The notes: generated by a model from the letters alone, not told the origin. A stretch of DNA of 64,000 nt from Nocardiopsis ganjiahuensis DSM 45031 (GCF_000341085.1 NZ_ANBA01000008.1:186001-250000); one strand, 5' to 3'. Counted from the stretch's first letter, positions 15,975 through 24,516 are shown. Numbers and translations: made by a program.

Positions 15975-16736
15975 GTGGGCCACACCGTCGGCGAGGTCGC
16001 CCGGATCACCGGACAGACCGTGCGCACCCTGCACCACTACGACCGGATCGGACTCCTCGTCCCGGCCGAGCGCACACCCACCGGCTACCGCCTCTACTCC
16101 GAGGCGGACCTGGACCGCCTGCACCGGATCCTCACCTACCGCGAACTGGGCTTTCCCCTGGAGCGGATCGGTGAACTCCTCGACGACCCCGACCCACGGA
16201 GCCACCTGGCCCGCCAACACCGGCTGGTCAACGAACGCATCGACCACCTGCGCAGCGTCGCGCACACCCTGCAGAAAATGATGGAGGCGGAACACATGGG
16301 CACCAGCCTGACCCCAGAAGAACAGTTCGAGGTCTTCGGAGACTTCGACGTCAACGCACACGCCGAGGAGGCCCGCCAGCGCTGGGGCGACTGTGGCAAC
16401 GGAGGCTTCGCCCAGTCCCAGGGCCGCACCAGCTCCTACACCAAGCAGGACTGGCAGCGGATCAAGGCCGAGGCCGACGAGATCTGCCGCGCCCTCGCCC
16501 AGGCGATGAACGACGGCCTCCCCGCGGACAGCGACACCGTCACCGACCTGGCCGAACAGCACCGCGCGCACATCAGCCGCCACTACTACGACTGCACCCC
16601 CGAGATCCACCGGGGCCTGGGTCAGCTCTATGTGGACGACGAGCGCTTCACCGCCACGATCGACGCCTACGGCCAGGGGCTGAGCCTCTACCTGCGTGAG
16701 GCCTTCGCTGCCAACGCCGCCCGCCGCGAGGGCTGA
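15975..16736 (+). CDS. MerR-family regulator, TipA-like (MerR plus TipAS domain)
   Basis: A 253-aa protein. The N-terminal MerR helix-turn-helix and wing (residues 1-70) read GEVARITGQTVRTLHHYDRI, then TGYRLYSEADLDRL. A coiled-coil dimer helix follows to about 110. The C-terminal TipAS domain starts near EEQFEVFGDFD and ends with YVDDERFTATIDAYGQGLS. TipAS domains bind thiopeptide-like and other multidrug ligands, and full-length TipAL activates its own promoter. The GTG start at 15975 has GGAAGG upstream. The 19-bp-spacer promoter at 15834 supports self-activation. No target gene other than itself is adjacent. Confidence 0.93.
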   Translation: MGHTVGEVARITGQTVRTLHHYDRIGLLVPAERTPTGYRLYSEADLDRLHRILTYRELGFPLERIGELLDDPDPRSHLARQHRLVNERIDHLRSVAHTLQKMMEAEHMGTSLTPEEQFEVFGDFDVNAHAEEARQRWGDCGNGGFAQSQGRTSSYTKQDWQRIKAEADEICRALAQAMNDGLPADSDTVTDLAEQHRAHISRHYYDCTPEIHRGLGQLYVDDERFTATIDAYGQGLSLYLREAFAANAARREG

Positions 16737-17091
16737 TCCGAACGGGGAACGGTCCGGGCCCGGGAAGCGAGCACCGCCGGGGACCACGGGGACAGGGCAG
16801 GGGATCTGGACTGGCAGGAGTCGTTGATCCAGTGATCTGCCTCCCCTGTGGTTCCCAGCTCGCCACCGTCCGAGTCTCTACCATGCTCCCTCCACATGGC
16901 CGACTGCGGCCACTCGGTGGGCGCGGCCGGGCCGGTCATCGCCGTGCACGTGGGTGCGATGTACCTGCCCTCCCCGCCCCTCCGGGGACTTGGCGCTAAC
17001 GGTCACCATGACGAAGCCGATCACGCTCACAGCACCATCGACCCCGGCCCGTTTCGGGCTCTGCCCGCGTAGCACAGAGAAGGATGGTGCG
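16737..17091. other. Intergenic region, no gene recognised
   Basis: I find no ORF with credible coding features in these 355 bases. A GCCACTCGGTGGGC-type dyad lies near 16908, and a TAGCACAGAGAAGGATG stretch before the next gene supplies its ribosome site. Reading frames crossing the region look like shadow or decayed sequence. Confidence 0.4.
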
Positions 17092-17343
17092 ATGGACAAG
17101 TACGCAGTCGCTCGTGAACTCGCCGCTGTGATCGCAGATGAGATCGAGGCGCAACTCGGGATACATCGCCCGGTCGATGATCTGCCTCCGCTGATTGCCG
17201 ACGCGATCTTGGACACCTTCTGTGTCACGCGCCTTGACGAGGTCGACCGCCTTTCTGCTGACCCGGGCGGGGAACGGCCCGGACCAGCCGGTCAGTCCCA
17301 CCAGAAGGTGCAGGCCGACTCCCCGATCAGGCCATCGGCGTAG
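17092..17343 (+). CDS. Hypothetical 83-aa protein
   Basis: ATG at 17092 with GAGAAGG 11 bases upstream. The first 60 residues look like a genuine helical protein (MDKYAVARELAAVIADEIEA, then DDLPPLIADAILDTFCV). The last 20 residues are proline and glutamine rich and overlap, on the other strand, the end of a DUF4253-like fragment. The true gene may once have ended earlier or been joined to other sequence by rearrangement. I do not recognise its function. Confidence 0.5.
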   Translation: MDKYAVARELAAVIADEIEAQLGIHRPVDDLPPLIADAILDTFCVTRLDEVDRLSADPGGERPGPAGQSHQKVQADSPIRPSA

Positions 17344-17540
17344 GCCTCCAGGGGGCGTCCTCCGCTCAGCTGCCGGACGTTGTCCGGGCAGAACGCGAAG
17401 TGCTCGACCGCCACGCCCAGAGCCGCCTCCCGCGTGGCGGCAAGCGCGGCAACGCTCACGCTTACGCTCAGGGTGTCGAACCCGAGGCAGACGACCCGCC
17501 CCGGCGGCAGTGCCGTGCTCAGACGTTCCCAAGGGCGCAC
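17292..17540 (-). pseudogene. C-terminal fragment of a DUF4253 protein
   Basis: An 82-aa frame whose second half carries AVEHFAFCPDNVRQLSGG and ends GESACTFWWD. This matches my memory of the conserved end of DUF4253 proteins, which are normally about 200 residues or more. The N-terminal portion is missing and no upstream coding continuation is seen past 17540. It is convergent with and overlaps the 83-aa ORF at 17092. It probably represents a truncated gene. Confidence 0.5.
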
Positions 17541-17824
17541 GATCCGGTCCTGTCCGTGTGGGGAGACGACGCGCCGCAGGACGCACCCGCGAGGTTACGG
17601 ACCGGCTCCGACAATCGGACACCCGCGGCCCTGCTTCCGGACCGGTAACGCCTCGCCGGGATTACGCCCACGGTGACCCGATCCTGACAGAATGAAGTGT
17701 CGGCACCCCTCCAGCTCACGCTGTCCGACGCCCCTGCACCGCCCCTGTCCGGCTGTGGCGACCGGTCGATCCCCTCCGACCCCGCCCTTCAGCCCAGCCC
17801 TCTCGACCTCCTTCTGGCTGCCAC

Positions 17825-19144
17825 ATGCACGTCCTCCGCCATGCCTACGACACCCATCTGCGCGGTCACCTCCCCTCACCGCCCAGAGCCGGCGCGGTCC
17901 ACCTGCGGGACCCGCGACTGACCGGAGCCCGCCTGGTCCGCACCCACTACGGCACCCACGGCAGCATCGACCACGGCCCGCTGCCACCGGAGACGGACCT
18001 GCCCGCTCTGGTCGCCCGCCAACGGGACCGGTTCGAGGCGCACACCGAACCCGCGTACTGGCCGGTGCACGCCCACGACCCACCCGCCCTGGCCCAGGCC
18101 CTGGAAGCGGCCGGGTTCACCCCGGGCCCCGAACGCACCGTCCTGGTCGCCGAACTCTCCGATCTGCCCTCCGTAGCACCCGCACCGGGCGAACACCTCA
18201 GGGAGGACGACCGGGTCAGCGCCGAGGCGGTCCGCGAACTGGCCGCCGCCTCCGGGCCGCACCGGCGCCCCCTGGCCGAGCAGGAGGCCGACGGGGTCTC
18301 CTTCGAGAACCGCACCCTCGCCCTGGTGCACGGGGCACGGGTACGGGCGGCCAGCTGGGCCACCCTGCGGACCGGGACACCGTTCGTCGTCCTGGAGGGG
18401 ATGACCGCGCCCCACCCGGAGTTCCTGGGGGAGTGGGCCCGCCAGGCCGGTTCGGTCCGCGTCCTGGACGGATGGTGGGTGTGGCGCCACGCGAAGGCCC
18501 ACCTCATGGCCGCCGAGGTCGACCCCCGGGCCCAACCGGACCTGCACGAACTGCTCCTGGACTCGGGGTTCCGCGAGATCACCACCGTGCGCACCTACAC
18601 CTGGGACCCACCCGGCGCCCCCACCACCACCCGGCCGGTCACCCAGCTCTTCCACGACCCCGAACACCACGACCTCTGGGACCGCTTCACCGAACGGTTC
18701 TTCTTCGCCCCCAGCACCACACTCTTCCCCGGCATCGTCGAACCCACCCCCTCGGTGACCTGGCCGCTCCACAGGATCACCGAACACCCCGGGCGCCGCA
18801 CCGAACTGGACCGCACGGTGCGCCGCGGGCTCAGCCGCAACACCCTGCCGGGGGAGTCCCTGTACGCCCTGGACTGGCAGCACATCGGCGAACGGTACGA
18901 CCCGCACCGGGTCGGCGGCCCCGAACAGCCCCGCCACCCCGCGTTCACCTACCCCAACGGCGACTACGTCCTCAACCTCACCAAGGACCTGCGCCTGGGC
19001 ACCTTCGGGCACCCCTGGGAGGAGGGCCCGCACGGCCGGGGCACGCTGTGCGTGTTCGGCGTGGATCTGCTGGCCCAGGTCGAGGAGGACCTCAACCAGC
19101 TGCTGGGAGCCCCCATGCGCAGGAACGGACAGCGGATCAGCTGA
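17825..19144 (+). CDS. Two-domain protein: acetyltransferase-like N-terminus and DUF2716-like C-terminus
   Basis: A 439-aa cytoplasmic protein. Residues about 60-270 resemble a GNAT-type fold (ALEAAGFTPGPERTVLV, later MTAPHPEFLGEWARQAGSVR and a C-terminal DSGFREITTVRTYTW). Residues about 275-430 resemble DUF2716: LWDRFTERFFFAPSTTLFPG with EPTPSVTWPL, then a YPNGDYVLNLTKDLRLGTFG segment and LCVFGVDLL. The pairing of a GNAT-like domain with DUF2716 suggests a modified or substrate-selecting enzyme, but neither half tells the substrate. Another GNAT gene follows 43 bases downstream. Confidence 0.6.
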   Translation: MHVLRHAYDTHLRGHLPSPPRAGAVHLRDPRLTGARLVRTHYGTHGSIDHGPLPPETDLPALVARQRDRFEAHTEPAYWPVHAHDPPALAQALEAAGFTPGPERTVLVAELSDLPSVAPAPGEHLREDDRVSAEAVRELAAASGPHRRPLAEQEADGVSFENRTLALVHGARVRAASWATLRTGTPFVVLEGMTAPHPEFLGEWARQAGSVRVLDGWWVWRHAKAHLMAAEVDPRAQPDLHELLLDSGFREITTVRTYTWDPPGAPTTTRPVTQLFHDPEHHDLWDRFTERFFFAPSTTLFPGIVEPTPSVTWPLHRITEHPGRRTELDRTVRRGLSRNTLPGESLYALDWQHIGERYDPHRVGGPEQPRHPAFTYPNGDYVLNLTKDLRLGTFGHPWEEGPHGRGTLCVFGVDLLAQVEEDLNQLLGAPMRRNGQRIS

Positions 19145-19187
19145 AAAGCACTTCCGCCCCCGAAAGCGGACTGCCATAGTCCGACCC

Positions 19188-19886
19188 ATGCCCGACACCA
19201 CCGCCCGCGCCCTGGCCCTGTGGGAACACCTCGCCCGCGCCGGAGCGCAGGGCCCGCTCACCGTCAGCGCCGTCCCGGACTCGCTCCTGTGCCCACCGGG
19301 CTGGTGCGGCATCGTCCACCTGGACGGCACCACCCTGGCCACAGCGCCCACCGCCGACCTCGCCGACACCCTGCGCGCCGTGCTGGCCAGGACCCGCCCG
19401 GCCGAGCACACCGACCCCGAAGTCCTGCGGGACGCCCTGCCGGCCACCGACGTCCTGGGCCCGGCCACCCTGGCCTACCTGGCCCGGGACGACTTCCGCC
19501 CGCGACCCGCCCCGGGCCTGAACCGTCGGTCCGCCGCAGACCCCGCGGTCGAGGCTCTGCTGGAGAAGGCCGGCCCCGAGGAGGCCGGCGAGAGCGGCCT
19601 GGCCGAGCTGGAGATCCCGCTGTTCACCCTCACCGAAAAGGGCGCGGTCATCGCCGCCGCCGGATACGAGGTGCTGCCCGAGGAGGTGGCCCACCTGTGC
19701 GTCCTCACCGACCCTGAACAGCGCGGCCGCGGACTGGCCCGGGCCGTGGCCTCCGCCGCCGTGGCCCACGCCCTCGACCAAGGCCTGCTTCCCCAGTGGC
19801 GCGCCCGCCCGGCACCGTCACGGCGCGTGGCCGCAGCCCTGGGTTTCAGGGAGCTCGGGGCGCAGCTCAGCCTGCAGCTGGGTTGA
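19188..19886 (+). CDS. GNAT-family N-acetyltransferase
   Basis: A 232-aa protein. The C-terminal half holds the acetyl-CoA site: VAHLCVLTDPEQRGRGLARA gives motif A with the R/Q-x-x-G-x-G/A turn, followed by VASAAVAHALDQG and RRVAAALGFRELG. The N-terminal 110 residues are a family-specific substrate domain. The start is ATG at 19188. It lies 43 bases after the larger GNAT/DUF2716 gene and is probably co-transcribed with it. Confidence 0.85.
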   Translation: MPDTTARALALWEHLARAGAQGPLTVSAVPDSLLCPPGWCGIVHLDGTTLATAPTADLADTLRAVLARTRPAEHTDPEVLRDALPATDVLGPATLAYLARDDFRPRPAPGLNRRSAADPAVEALLEKAGPEEAGESGLAELEIPLFTLTEKGAVIAAAGYEVLPEEVAHLCVLTDPEQRGRGLARAVASAAVAHALDQGLLPQWRARPAPSRRVAAALGFRELGAQLSLQLG

Positions 19887-20169
19887 GCAAGTCCCGCCCC
19901 GGCGCTCGGCTCCTCCAGCTCCTTCCGTGTCGGCCACCGCGGTGGTTCCGGGTGCCGGTGGCTTCCGCGTCCCCGCCAACCGGGCAGGCCCCACCGGGCT
20001 CCCCGAAGACCTCGCTCCGAGCCGACGCCCTTGACGCACCTGCCACGGCCTCGCCCCCCGTGGTTGGCCGCTAACGGCCAGAACCCGCGAACTTCCGGCC
20101 GGACGGAACCGGCCGCGCATCCCACGGCGAGAGGAAGGACGAACACCTTCCCCGACAGGAAAGGCCCCA

Positions 20170-20892
20170 ATGAGCACAACCAGAACCGCTCTCGTCGGCC
20201 TCGGCTCGGCGATCGTCGCCAGCGCCGCCACCGCCGCGATCCTGCTCCCCATGGGGGCGTTCGCCGACAGCGCCGACGACCCGGCCAAGGACTGGGGCGA
20301 GTGCTCCGGCCCCCGCACCAAGACCATCAGCCTGGAGGAGGCCCTGCCCTACCTCGCGGAGGAGGACACCTTCCCCGCGGAAGGCGACCTCGACGGCTAC
20401 GAGGTCGGCTACGTCCCCGAGTCCGCCGACGGGACACCCTTCGACACCTCATGGGAAGCGGAGGAGGACATCCCGGCCTCGACCTCCCGCTCCTGGCTCT
20501 CCGACGAGGCGGAACTGGAGACCTGGCTGGACGAGAACGGTGAGATCGAGGAACAGTACGCCTACGCGGACGGGCCGCTCAGCGTGACCGTGGAACGCGA
20601 CGAGGACTTCACCGACGTCGACGCCTACTTCGAGCTCTACTACGAGTCGACCCCCGAGGAGTACTTCGAGGGCGAGAACGTCCAGGACCTGCCCTTCGGC
20701 GGCGGCTACTACACCGGCATCGAGGCCATTTGGAGCCCCGAGCCGGGTGTGGTCCTGAGCGTTCACCTGTGGAACGAGGAGGAGTTCGTGGAGCCGGACG
20801 GGGCAGAGGACGAGGCCATCGACGAGGAGTGGTACCCGGAGGGCGACCCCGAAGAGGTCCTGCGCATCGCCGAGGGCATCACCCCGGCCTGA
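20170..20892 (+). CDS. Secreted acidic protein of unknown function
   Basis: A 240-aa protein with a Sec signal peptide (MSTTRTALVGLGSAIVASAA, hydrophobic core, likely cleavage after AFA near residue 34). The mature part is extremely acidic, full of Glu and Asp, with aromatic patches (YFELYYESTPEEYF) and probably a single cysteine. No catalytic triad, metal site or repeat is seen. ATG at 20170 has GGAAAGG upstream. It stands alone, bounded by intergenic sequence on both sides. Confidence 0.7.
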   Translation: MSTTRTALVGLGSAIVASAATAAILLPMGAFADSADDPAKDWGECSGPRTKTISLEEALPYLAEEDTFPAEGDLDGYEVGYVPESADGTPFDTSWEAEEDIPASTSRSWLSDEAELETWLDENGEIEEQYAYADGPLSVTVERDEDFTDVDAYFELYYESTPEEYFEGENVQDLPFGGGYYTGIEAIWSPEPGVVLSVHLWNEEEFVEPDGAEDEAIDEEWYPEGDPEEVLRIAEGITPA

Positions 20893-21300
20893 CCCGGGCT
20901 TTCGCGTCCGCTCTCCGCCGTCGCAGACCTTCTGCCCCGTGCTCCCGGGCGCGGCCCGCACTCGCCTCGGGCTCCCGCCCCACGCCGTCGGGGCACTCCG
21001 TCCTCGCGGCGCCGACCGCCGTGAAACCGAGAGCCGGCTGTCGGACCCCGTGCAGGCGTGTGGAAGCCGACCCCTGCCAGCGGGGGCTTCTCCTCGCTCG
21101 CTCGGCGCGCTCTGCTAGGGAGTGTTCCGCGGATGCTTTCGGTGGGCTCGGCGCTTGCGCCGATGACTGTGAGCGGCCGTCCAGGCAATCTCTCGCCAGA
21201 CGATGAGCGAGGTCAGCCTGGGGTTGGCTGTCCGAGGGATATCGGCGCAGCGAGAGGCAGCCTGGTGGCCGCGAACCCGAAATGATCCAAGGAACACGAC
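20893..21300. other. Intergenic region with possible decayed coding sequence
   Basis: About 400 bases without a supported gene. Plus-strand and minus-strand frames near 21060-21297 are open, but they lack ribosome sites and match nothing I know. The minus-strand frame is rich in Arg, His and Lys (WREIAWTAAHSHRRKRRAHR) and could be a transposase scrap. That is only a guess. Confidence 0.35.
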
Positions 21301-21771
21301 CTAGCTGTCGCGGCGGTCACCGTGGTTGTGCTGAGTACCGATCACACCGCCCTCGGCCTCGATGCCGCGCATGTCGATGTGGTCGCCCCCGTAGCGGGTC
21401 TCCTGCTGGTGCACGGCGCCCGCCTGGATGAGCGTCCCGTGCACGTCGCGGGCGATGTTGGTGACGTTGCCGGCACCGCGCGGAGCGACCTCGTCCAGGA
21501 GCGCGCGCAGTTCGGCGGCGGCTTCGGGGTCCTCGCGCAGCAGGCGGCGCAGCTGGGTCCTCCAGTTCTGCTCCACCTCCTCGGCCGAGACCGCGTCCCC
21601 GGCCAGGTCCTTGCGCGACTCCTCCAGCTCGCCCAGGGCCTTCTCCTTGGCCTCGGCGCCCCTGAACACCCGGGTGATCCACGCCTGGACCACGGTCCAA
21701 CCGCCCTTGGCCATCTCCTGGGTCAGGACCTTGGCGCCTTCCTCGAACAGCTCCACCGTGCCACCCTCCAT
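21301..21771 (-). CDS. Small conserved protein of a conflict-system-associated type
   Basis: A 156-aa protein starting MEGGTVELFEEGAKVLTQEM. The first 60 residues form helices with a GGWTVVQAWITRVFRG segment. The middle is a charged helix pair (EEVEQNWRTQLRRLLREDPE). The end is a beta-like, Gly/His-rich tail (GDHIDMRGIEAEGGVIGTQH). I recognise this layout from short actinobacterial proteins often encoded beside NB-ARC/STAND ATPases or trypsin-like effectors, where tails rich in Gly, His and Asn follow the helical part. Here no such partner is next to it, so it may be an orphan. Its function is unknown. Confidence 0.6.
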   Translation of the reverse strand: MEGGTVELFEEGAKVLTQEMAKGGWTVVQAWITRVFRGAEAKEKALGELEESRKDLAGDAVSAEEVEQNWRTQLRRLLREDPEAAAELRALLDEVAPRGAGNVTNIARDVHGTLIQAGAVHQQETRYGGDHIDMRGIEAEGGVIGTQHNHGDRRDS

Positions 21772-21981
21772 GCCGTTGCACCGCCGTGACCGCAGGGCCC
21801 GCCGAGCACCGGCAAAGCCCTGTGGGTGAGACGCCCTAGCCAGCCGCACGGTTGCGCACCGGGGGTCCGGAAACCGCAGTCCGGGCGTGAACGCTCTCAC
21901 CAAGGGAAACACCCGGACCCCTGTTAGCGTTGATCCTCGCGGAGTCGAAAGCCGGCCCCGCGGACCACCAGAGGTGAATTG

Positions 21982-22050
21982 ATGACTGTCGTGACCAGCG
22001 CCGCCCTGAGCAGCGCCCCCAGCCCTGCCCACCTCCGGGTCCCGGCCTGA
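21982..22050 (+). CDS. Candidate 22-aa upstream ORF
   Basis: ATG at 21982 behind AGAGGTGAATTG encodes MTVVTSAALSSAPSPAHLRV, then PA and TGA. It ends 37 bases before the TTG start of the acetyltransferase gene. A GTTAGCGTTGATCC stretch at about 21922-21935 looks like an actinobacterial -10 region. The ORF has a better ribosome site than the gene it precedes, so it may be a leader peptide. No regulatory codon run is evident. Confidence 0.4.
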   Translation: MTVVTSAALSSAPSPAHLRVPA

Positions 22051-22087
22051 CAACACCACGGGACCCCTGAACACAAAGGTCCTCACG

Positions 22088-22609
22088 TTGTCCGACTCCA
22101 CTCACGCCTGGTCCACCCGACCCGAGACCAGCGCTGACACCACCGCTGTCCACGCGATCAACAGCGCGGCCTTCGAGACCCCGTCCGAGGCCGACCTGGT
22201 CGACGCCCTGCGCACCGACCCCGCAGCGTGGATCGACGGTCTGTCCATCGTCACCGAGGCAGCGGACGGCGCCCTCGTCGGGCACGTCCTGTTCACCCGC
22301 TGCCATGTCGACGGCCACGCGGCTCTGGCACTGGCTCCGTGCGCGGTGCTGCCCGAGTTCCAGCGCACCGGCGCCGGTTCGGCCGCCATCCGAACCGGGT
22401 TGGAGGCCGCGCGCGCCAAGGGTGAGAACCTCGTCCTGGTGCTGGGGCACGCCGACTACTACCCCAGGTTCGGGTTCACCCCGGCCTCCGGGTTCGGTGT
22501 GCGCGCCCCGTTCGAGGTTCCGGACGAGGCCATGATGGCCCTGTCCCTGGACCCGTCGCGCGCGACCCCGCGCGGCACCATCCAGTACCCGGCCGCCTTC
22601 GGTATCTGA
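22088..22609 (+). CDS. GNAT N-acetyltransferase, YhbS-like
   Basis: A 173-aa protein. IRP-like start (WSTRPETSADTTAVHAINSA), VGHVLFTRC strand, then ALAPCAVLPEFQRTGAGSAA as the acetyl-CoA-binding motif A, and LVLGHADYYPRFGFTPASGF, which is diagnostic of the YhbS group. The C-terminus GTIQYPAAFG is also typical. The start codon is an unusual TTG with only AAAGG upstream, behind a short leader ORF at 21982. The substrate cannot be predicted. Confidence 0.88.
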   Translation: MSDSTHAWSTRPETSADTTAVHAINSAAFETPSEADLVDALRTDPAAWIDGLSIVTEAADGALVGHVLFTRCHVDGHAALALAPCAVLPEFQRTGAGSAAIRTGLEAARAKGENLVLVLGHADYYPRFGFTPASGFGVRAPFEVPDEAMMALSLDPSRATPRGTIQYPAAFGI

Positions 22610-22721
22610 CGCCGCCGGTTCGGTCGAGCCGAGCAGGCGCCCCCGCCACGGCAGACCGCGGCGGGGGCGCCCTGTCCCACCCGGACTCGCACGCGGGCCC
22701 GCGCCGTTCCTGCCCGGTCGG

Positions 22722-22795
22722 CCGAGGTCGGCACCGGGTGGAGATTGACCCCGGTGTGCGCGTTGCCGTCGGCGTCATCGGGGCCGAGGAGGATC
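22722..22795 (-). pseudogene. Fragment of a DUF2000 gene
   Basis: The minus strand reads DGNAHTGVNLHPVPTS, which aligns with AGGNVHAGINPHPVPT in the complete DUF2000 gene at 25411-25821. Nucleotide similarity across about 60 bases is high by eye (CGGTGTGCGCGTTGCCG against CGGCGTGCACGTTGCCG). Nothing else of the gene remains. It adjoins the dehalogenase-like gene. Confidence 0.6.
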
Positions 22796-22811
22796 ACCAC
22801 AGCATCGGGCG

Positions 22812-23690
22812 TCAGGTACTGAAGAAGTCCGCCAGGCAGGAGGCGACCGCTTCCGGGGCCTCTTCGGCCATGTGGTGGCCCGAGTCGATGCCCTGGCCTC
22901 GCACGTCGCGTGCCCAGGGTTTCCAGATCTCCACCGGGTCGCCGTACAGGACCTCGAGGTCGTCTCGCAGCGACCACAGGATCAGAGCCGGGCAGAGCAG
23001 GCGTCGGCCGGCGCGCCGGTCGGCCTCCTCGTGGCCGCGGTCGACTGTGAGACCAGCTCGGTAGTCCTCCAGCATGGCTCGCACCACCACCGGGTCGCGG
23101 GTCGCCGCGCGCCACTCGTCGTAGTTCTCCCGACCCATGGAGCGCGCATCACCGCGGTACCAGCTGTCGGGGTCGGCGTTGATGACCCGTTCCGGGATCT
23201 CGGGCTGGGCGAAGAAGAACCAGTGCCACCACCGCGTCGCGAAGTCGGGCGTGATCCGGGCCAGGTGCTCGCTGATAGGCACGCAGTCCATGAGCGCTAC
23301 CCGCGAGACCGCCCCGGGGTGGTCCAGGGCCAGCCGGAAAGCGACGTAGCTGCCGCGGTCGTGCCCGGCCAGGGCGAACCGGTCGTGCCCCAGAGCGCGC
23401 ATCACGCCCACCAGGTCCCGGGCGACCGCGCGTTTGGAGTACTCGGTGTGGTCCGCCGAAGGGGCGGGGCCACGCGAGCGGCCGTACCCTCGCAGGTCCG
23501 GGCAGATGACCCTGAAACCGCGTTCGAGGAGTCGCGGGGCGACGCGGTGCCAGGTCGCGGAGGTCCTGGGGTGGCCGTGCAGGAGCAGCACGGGCGGGCC
23601 CTCGCCGCCATGGCGGACGAAGACGGACGCTTCACCTACCTGGATCCGCTCAGCGGTGAAGTTCTCGAACACCCGCCGATTGTCTCTCAT
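22812..23690 (-). CDS. Alpha/beta hydrolase, fluoroacetate-dehalogenase-like
   Basis: A 292-aa protein. LLLHGHPRTSATWHRVAPRL is the oxyanion/HG box and VICPDLRGYGRS a conserved strand. The nucleophile elbow is AGHDRG with Asp in place of Ser, as in haloacetate dehalogenases and epoxide hydrolases. A cap domain contains HWFFFAQPEIPERVI. The catalytic histidine is in DSGHHMAEEAPE. HDRGSYVAFRLALDHP and the tryptophan-rich cap favour the fluoroacetate dehalogenase branch, although the fluoride-binding residues cannot be verified by eye. I chose the start at 23690 (MRDNRRVFENF). The longer frame upstream is not conserved in character. Confidence 0.82.
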   Translation of the reverse strand: MRDNRRVFENFTAERIQVGEASVFVRHGGEGPPVLLLHGHPRTSATWHRVAPRLLERGFRVICPDLRGYGRSRGPAPSADHTEYSKRAVARDLVGVMRALGHDRFALAGHDRGSYVAFRLALDHPGAVSRVALMDCVPISEHLARITPDFATRWWHWFFFAQPEIPERVINADPDSWYRGDARSMGRENYDEWRAATRDPVVVRAMLEDYRAGLTVDRGHEEADRRAGRRLLCPALILWSLRDDLEVLYGDPVEIWKPWARDVRGQGIDSGHHMAEEAPEAVASCLADFFST

Positions 23691-23932
23691 GAACGACCGG
23701 TTCTGAGAGTTCTGAGCGACTCGGAGCCGATCCGATGTTTGCCCGCCGAGAATCGGGTAGGGGTGGAGAGAGCACCTGCGCGCCCCGCGGGCCACGGGGG
23801 ACGGCCTCCACGGCCGTTCGGCCCCGGGATGACACAGTGCGGGTGCGAGGGCCGGCGCCCACGGGGGTGAGCGCGCACGGCCCGCGCCGGACCGCCGGTA
23901 TCGGGGGATCCGCAGGGTCCGGTGAGATGTGG

Positions 23933-23969
23933 AAGCCCCCGCGCGACCAAGCGTCGCGCGGGGGCTTTT
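23933..23969. terminator. Bidirectional intrinsic terminator
   Basis: AAGCCCCCGCGCGAC and GTCGCGCGGGGGCTT form a 15-bp perfect stem with a short loop, followed by TTTTC on the plus strand and preceded by a purine-rich stretch. No plus-strand gene ends just before it. It may separate the hydrolase gene from the accessory segment that follows. Confidence 0.75.
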
Positions 23970-24067
23970 CTCATGTCCGCCCGGCGGGACGGTGTGTTGC
24001 AGGGGAACGAACCGAGGGTTCTGGAAAGCGAAACGAAGCGTCTCGTGGAGTGAGCATGAAACGGGGT

Positions 24068-24127
24068 TTGAGGAACATCCGAACGAAAACCCGCGCTAAG
24101 CGCCGGATCCTGTTCCGATGTTCCTCA
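24068..24127. repeat. 60-bp palindromic element, copy 1
   Basis: Begins TTGAGGAACATC and ends GATGTTCCTCA, with CGCGCTAAGCG at the centre. The outer arms pair over about 15 bp with one mismatch, and the inner CGC/GCG arms continue the hairpin. The complete element is nearly identical to the reverse complement of the copy at 25158-25218, so two copies lie in opposite orientation 1.03 kb apart. It overlaps no confident gene. Confidence 0.8.
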
Positions 24128-24267
24128 CGCCCCATCCCGGAGCGAGCCTCCTCGGCCCCGAGCACCGAGCAAGAGGGGCCAACCCCTCGATGGCGTCAGG
24201 GCGCAGGAGCGGCTCCAGAACGGCATCGCATCGTTTGGGCCCGGGCATCGGCTGGTGTGGCCGTCGG

Positions 24268-24516
24268 GGAAGGGCTTTTGAGCTCCTCAACGAGGATGTT
24301 CCGCAGATCCACACAGTCACGATCGACGCTGAGGGCCCTTTCGGCCCGATACCCACGATGGTCTACGAGCTGAACCTGGCCGATCTGCGCGAAACCGACA
24401 ACGATCCTGCAGGCAGCCTGCACCTCGTCCGCAAGGCCATCCAGGATGTGGCCAAGGTTCCGAAGGACAGGAAGCAGTGGTCCCCGCAGATCACCGACGA
24501 GCTCGGCGTCAGCTGA
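24268..24516 (+). pseudogene. C-terminal remnant of an unrecognised gene
   Basis: The frame ending at TGA 24516 has coding character only in its last 80 codons: ELLNEDVPQIHTVTIDAEGP, then FGPIPTMVYELNLADLRETD, and a tail ending KQWSPQITDELGVS. No plausible start or ribosome site precedes it. Upstream the frame dissolves into low-quality sequence after the palindromic element. It is probably the 3' end of a deleted gene. I do not recognise the family. Confidence 0.4.

Noticed and set aside
18185-19468. Long minus-strand frames opposite the GNAT/DUF2716 gene
   Set aside because: Gly/Val/Gln-rich composition typical of antisense frames; the plus-strand protein has clear domain features.
24033-24373. 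Plus-strand ORF starting ATG 24056 with a GGAGTG ribosome site, crossing the palindromic element
   Set aside because: Its protein is Arg/Ser-rich, encodes the hairpin arms and resembles nothing; more likely chance than a gene.
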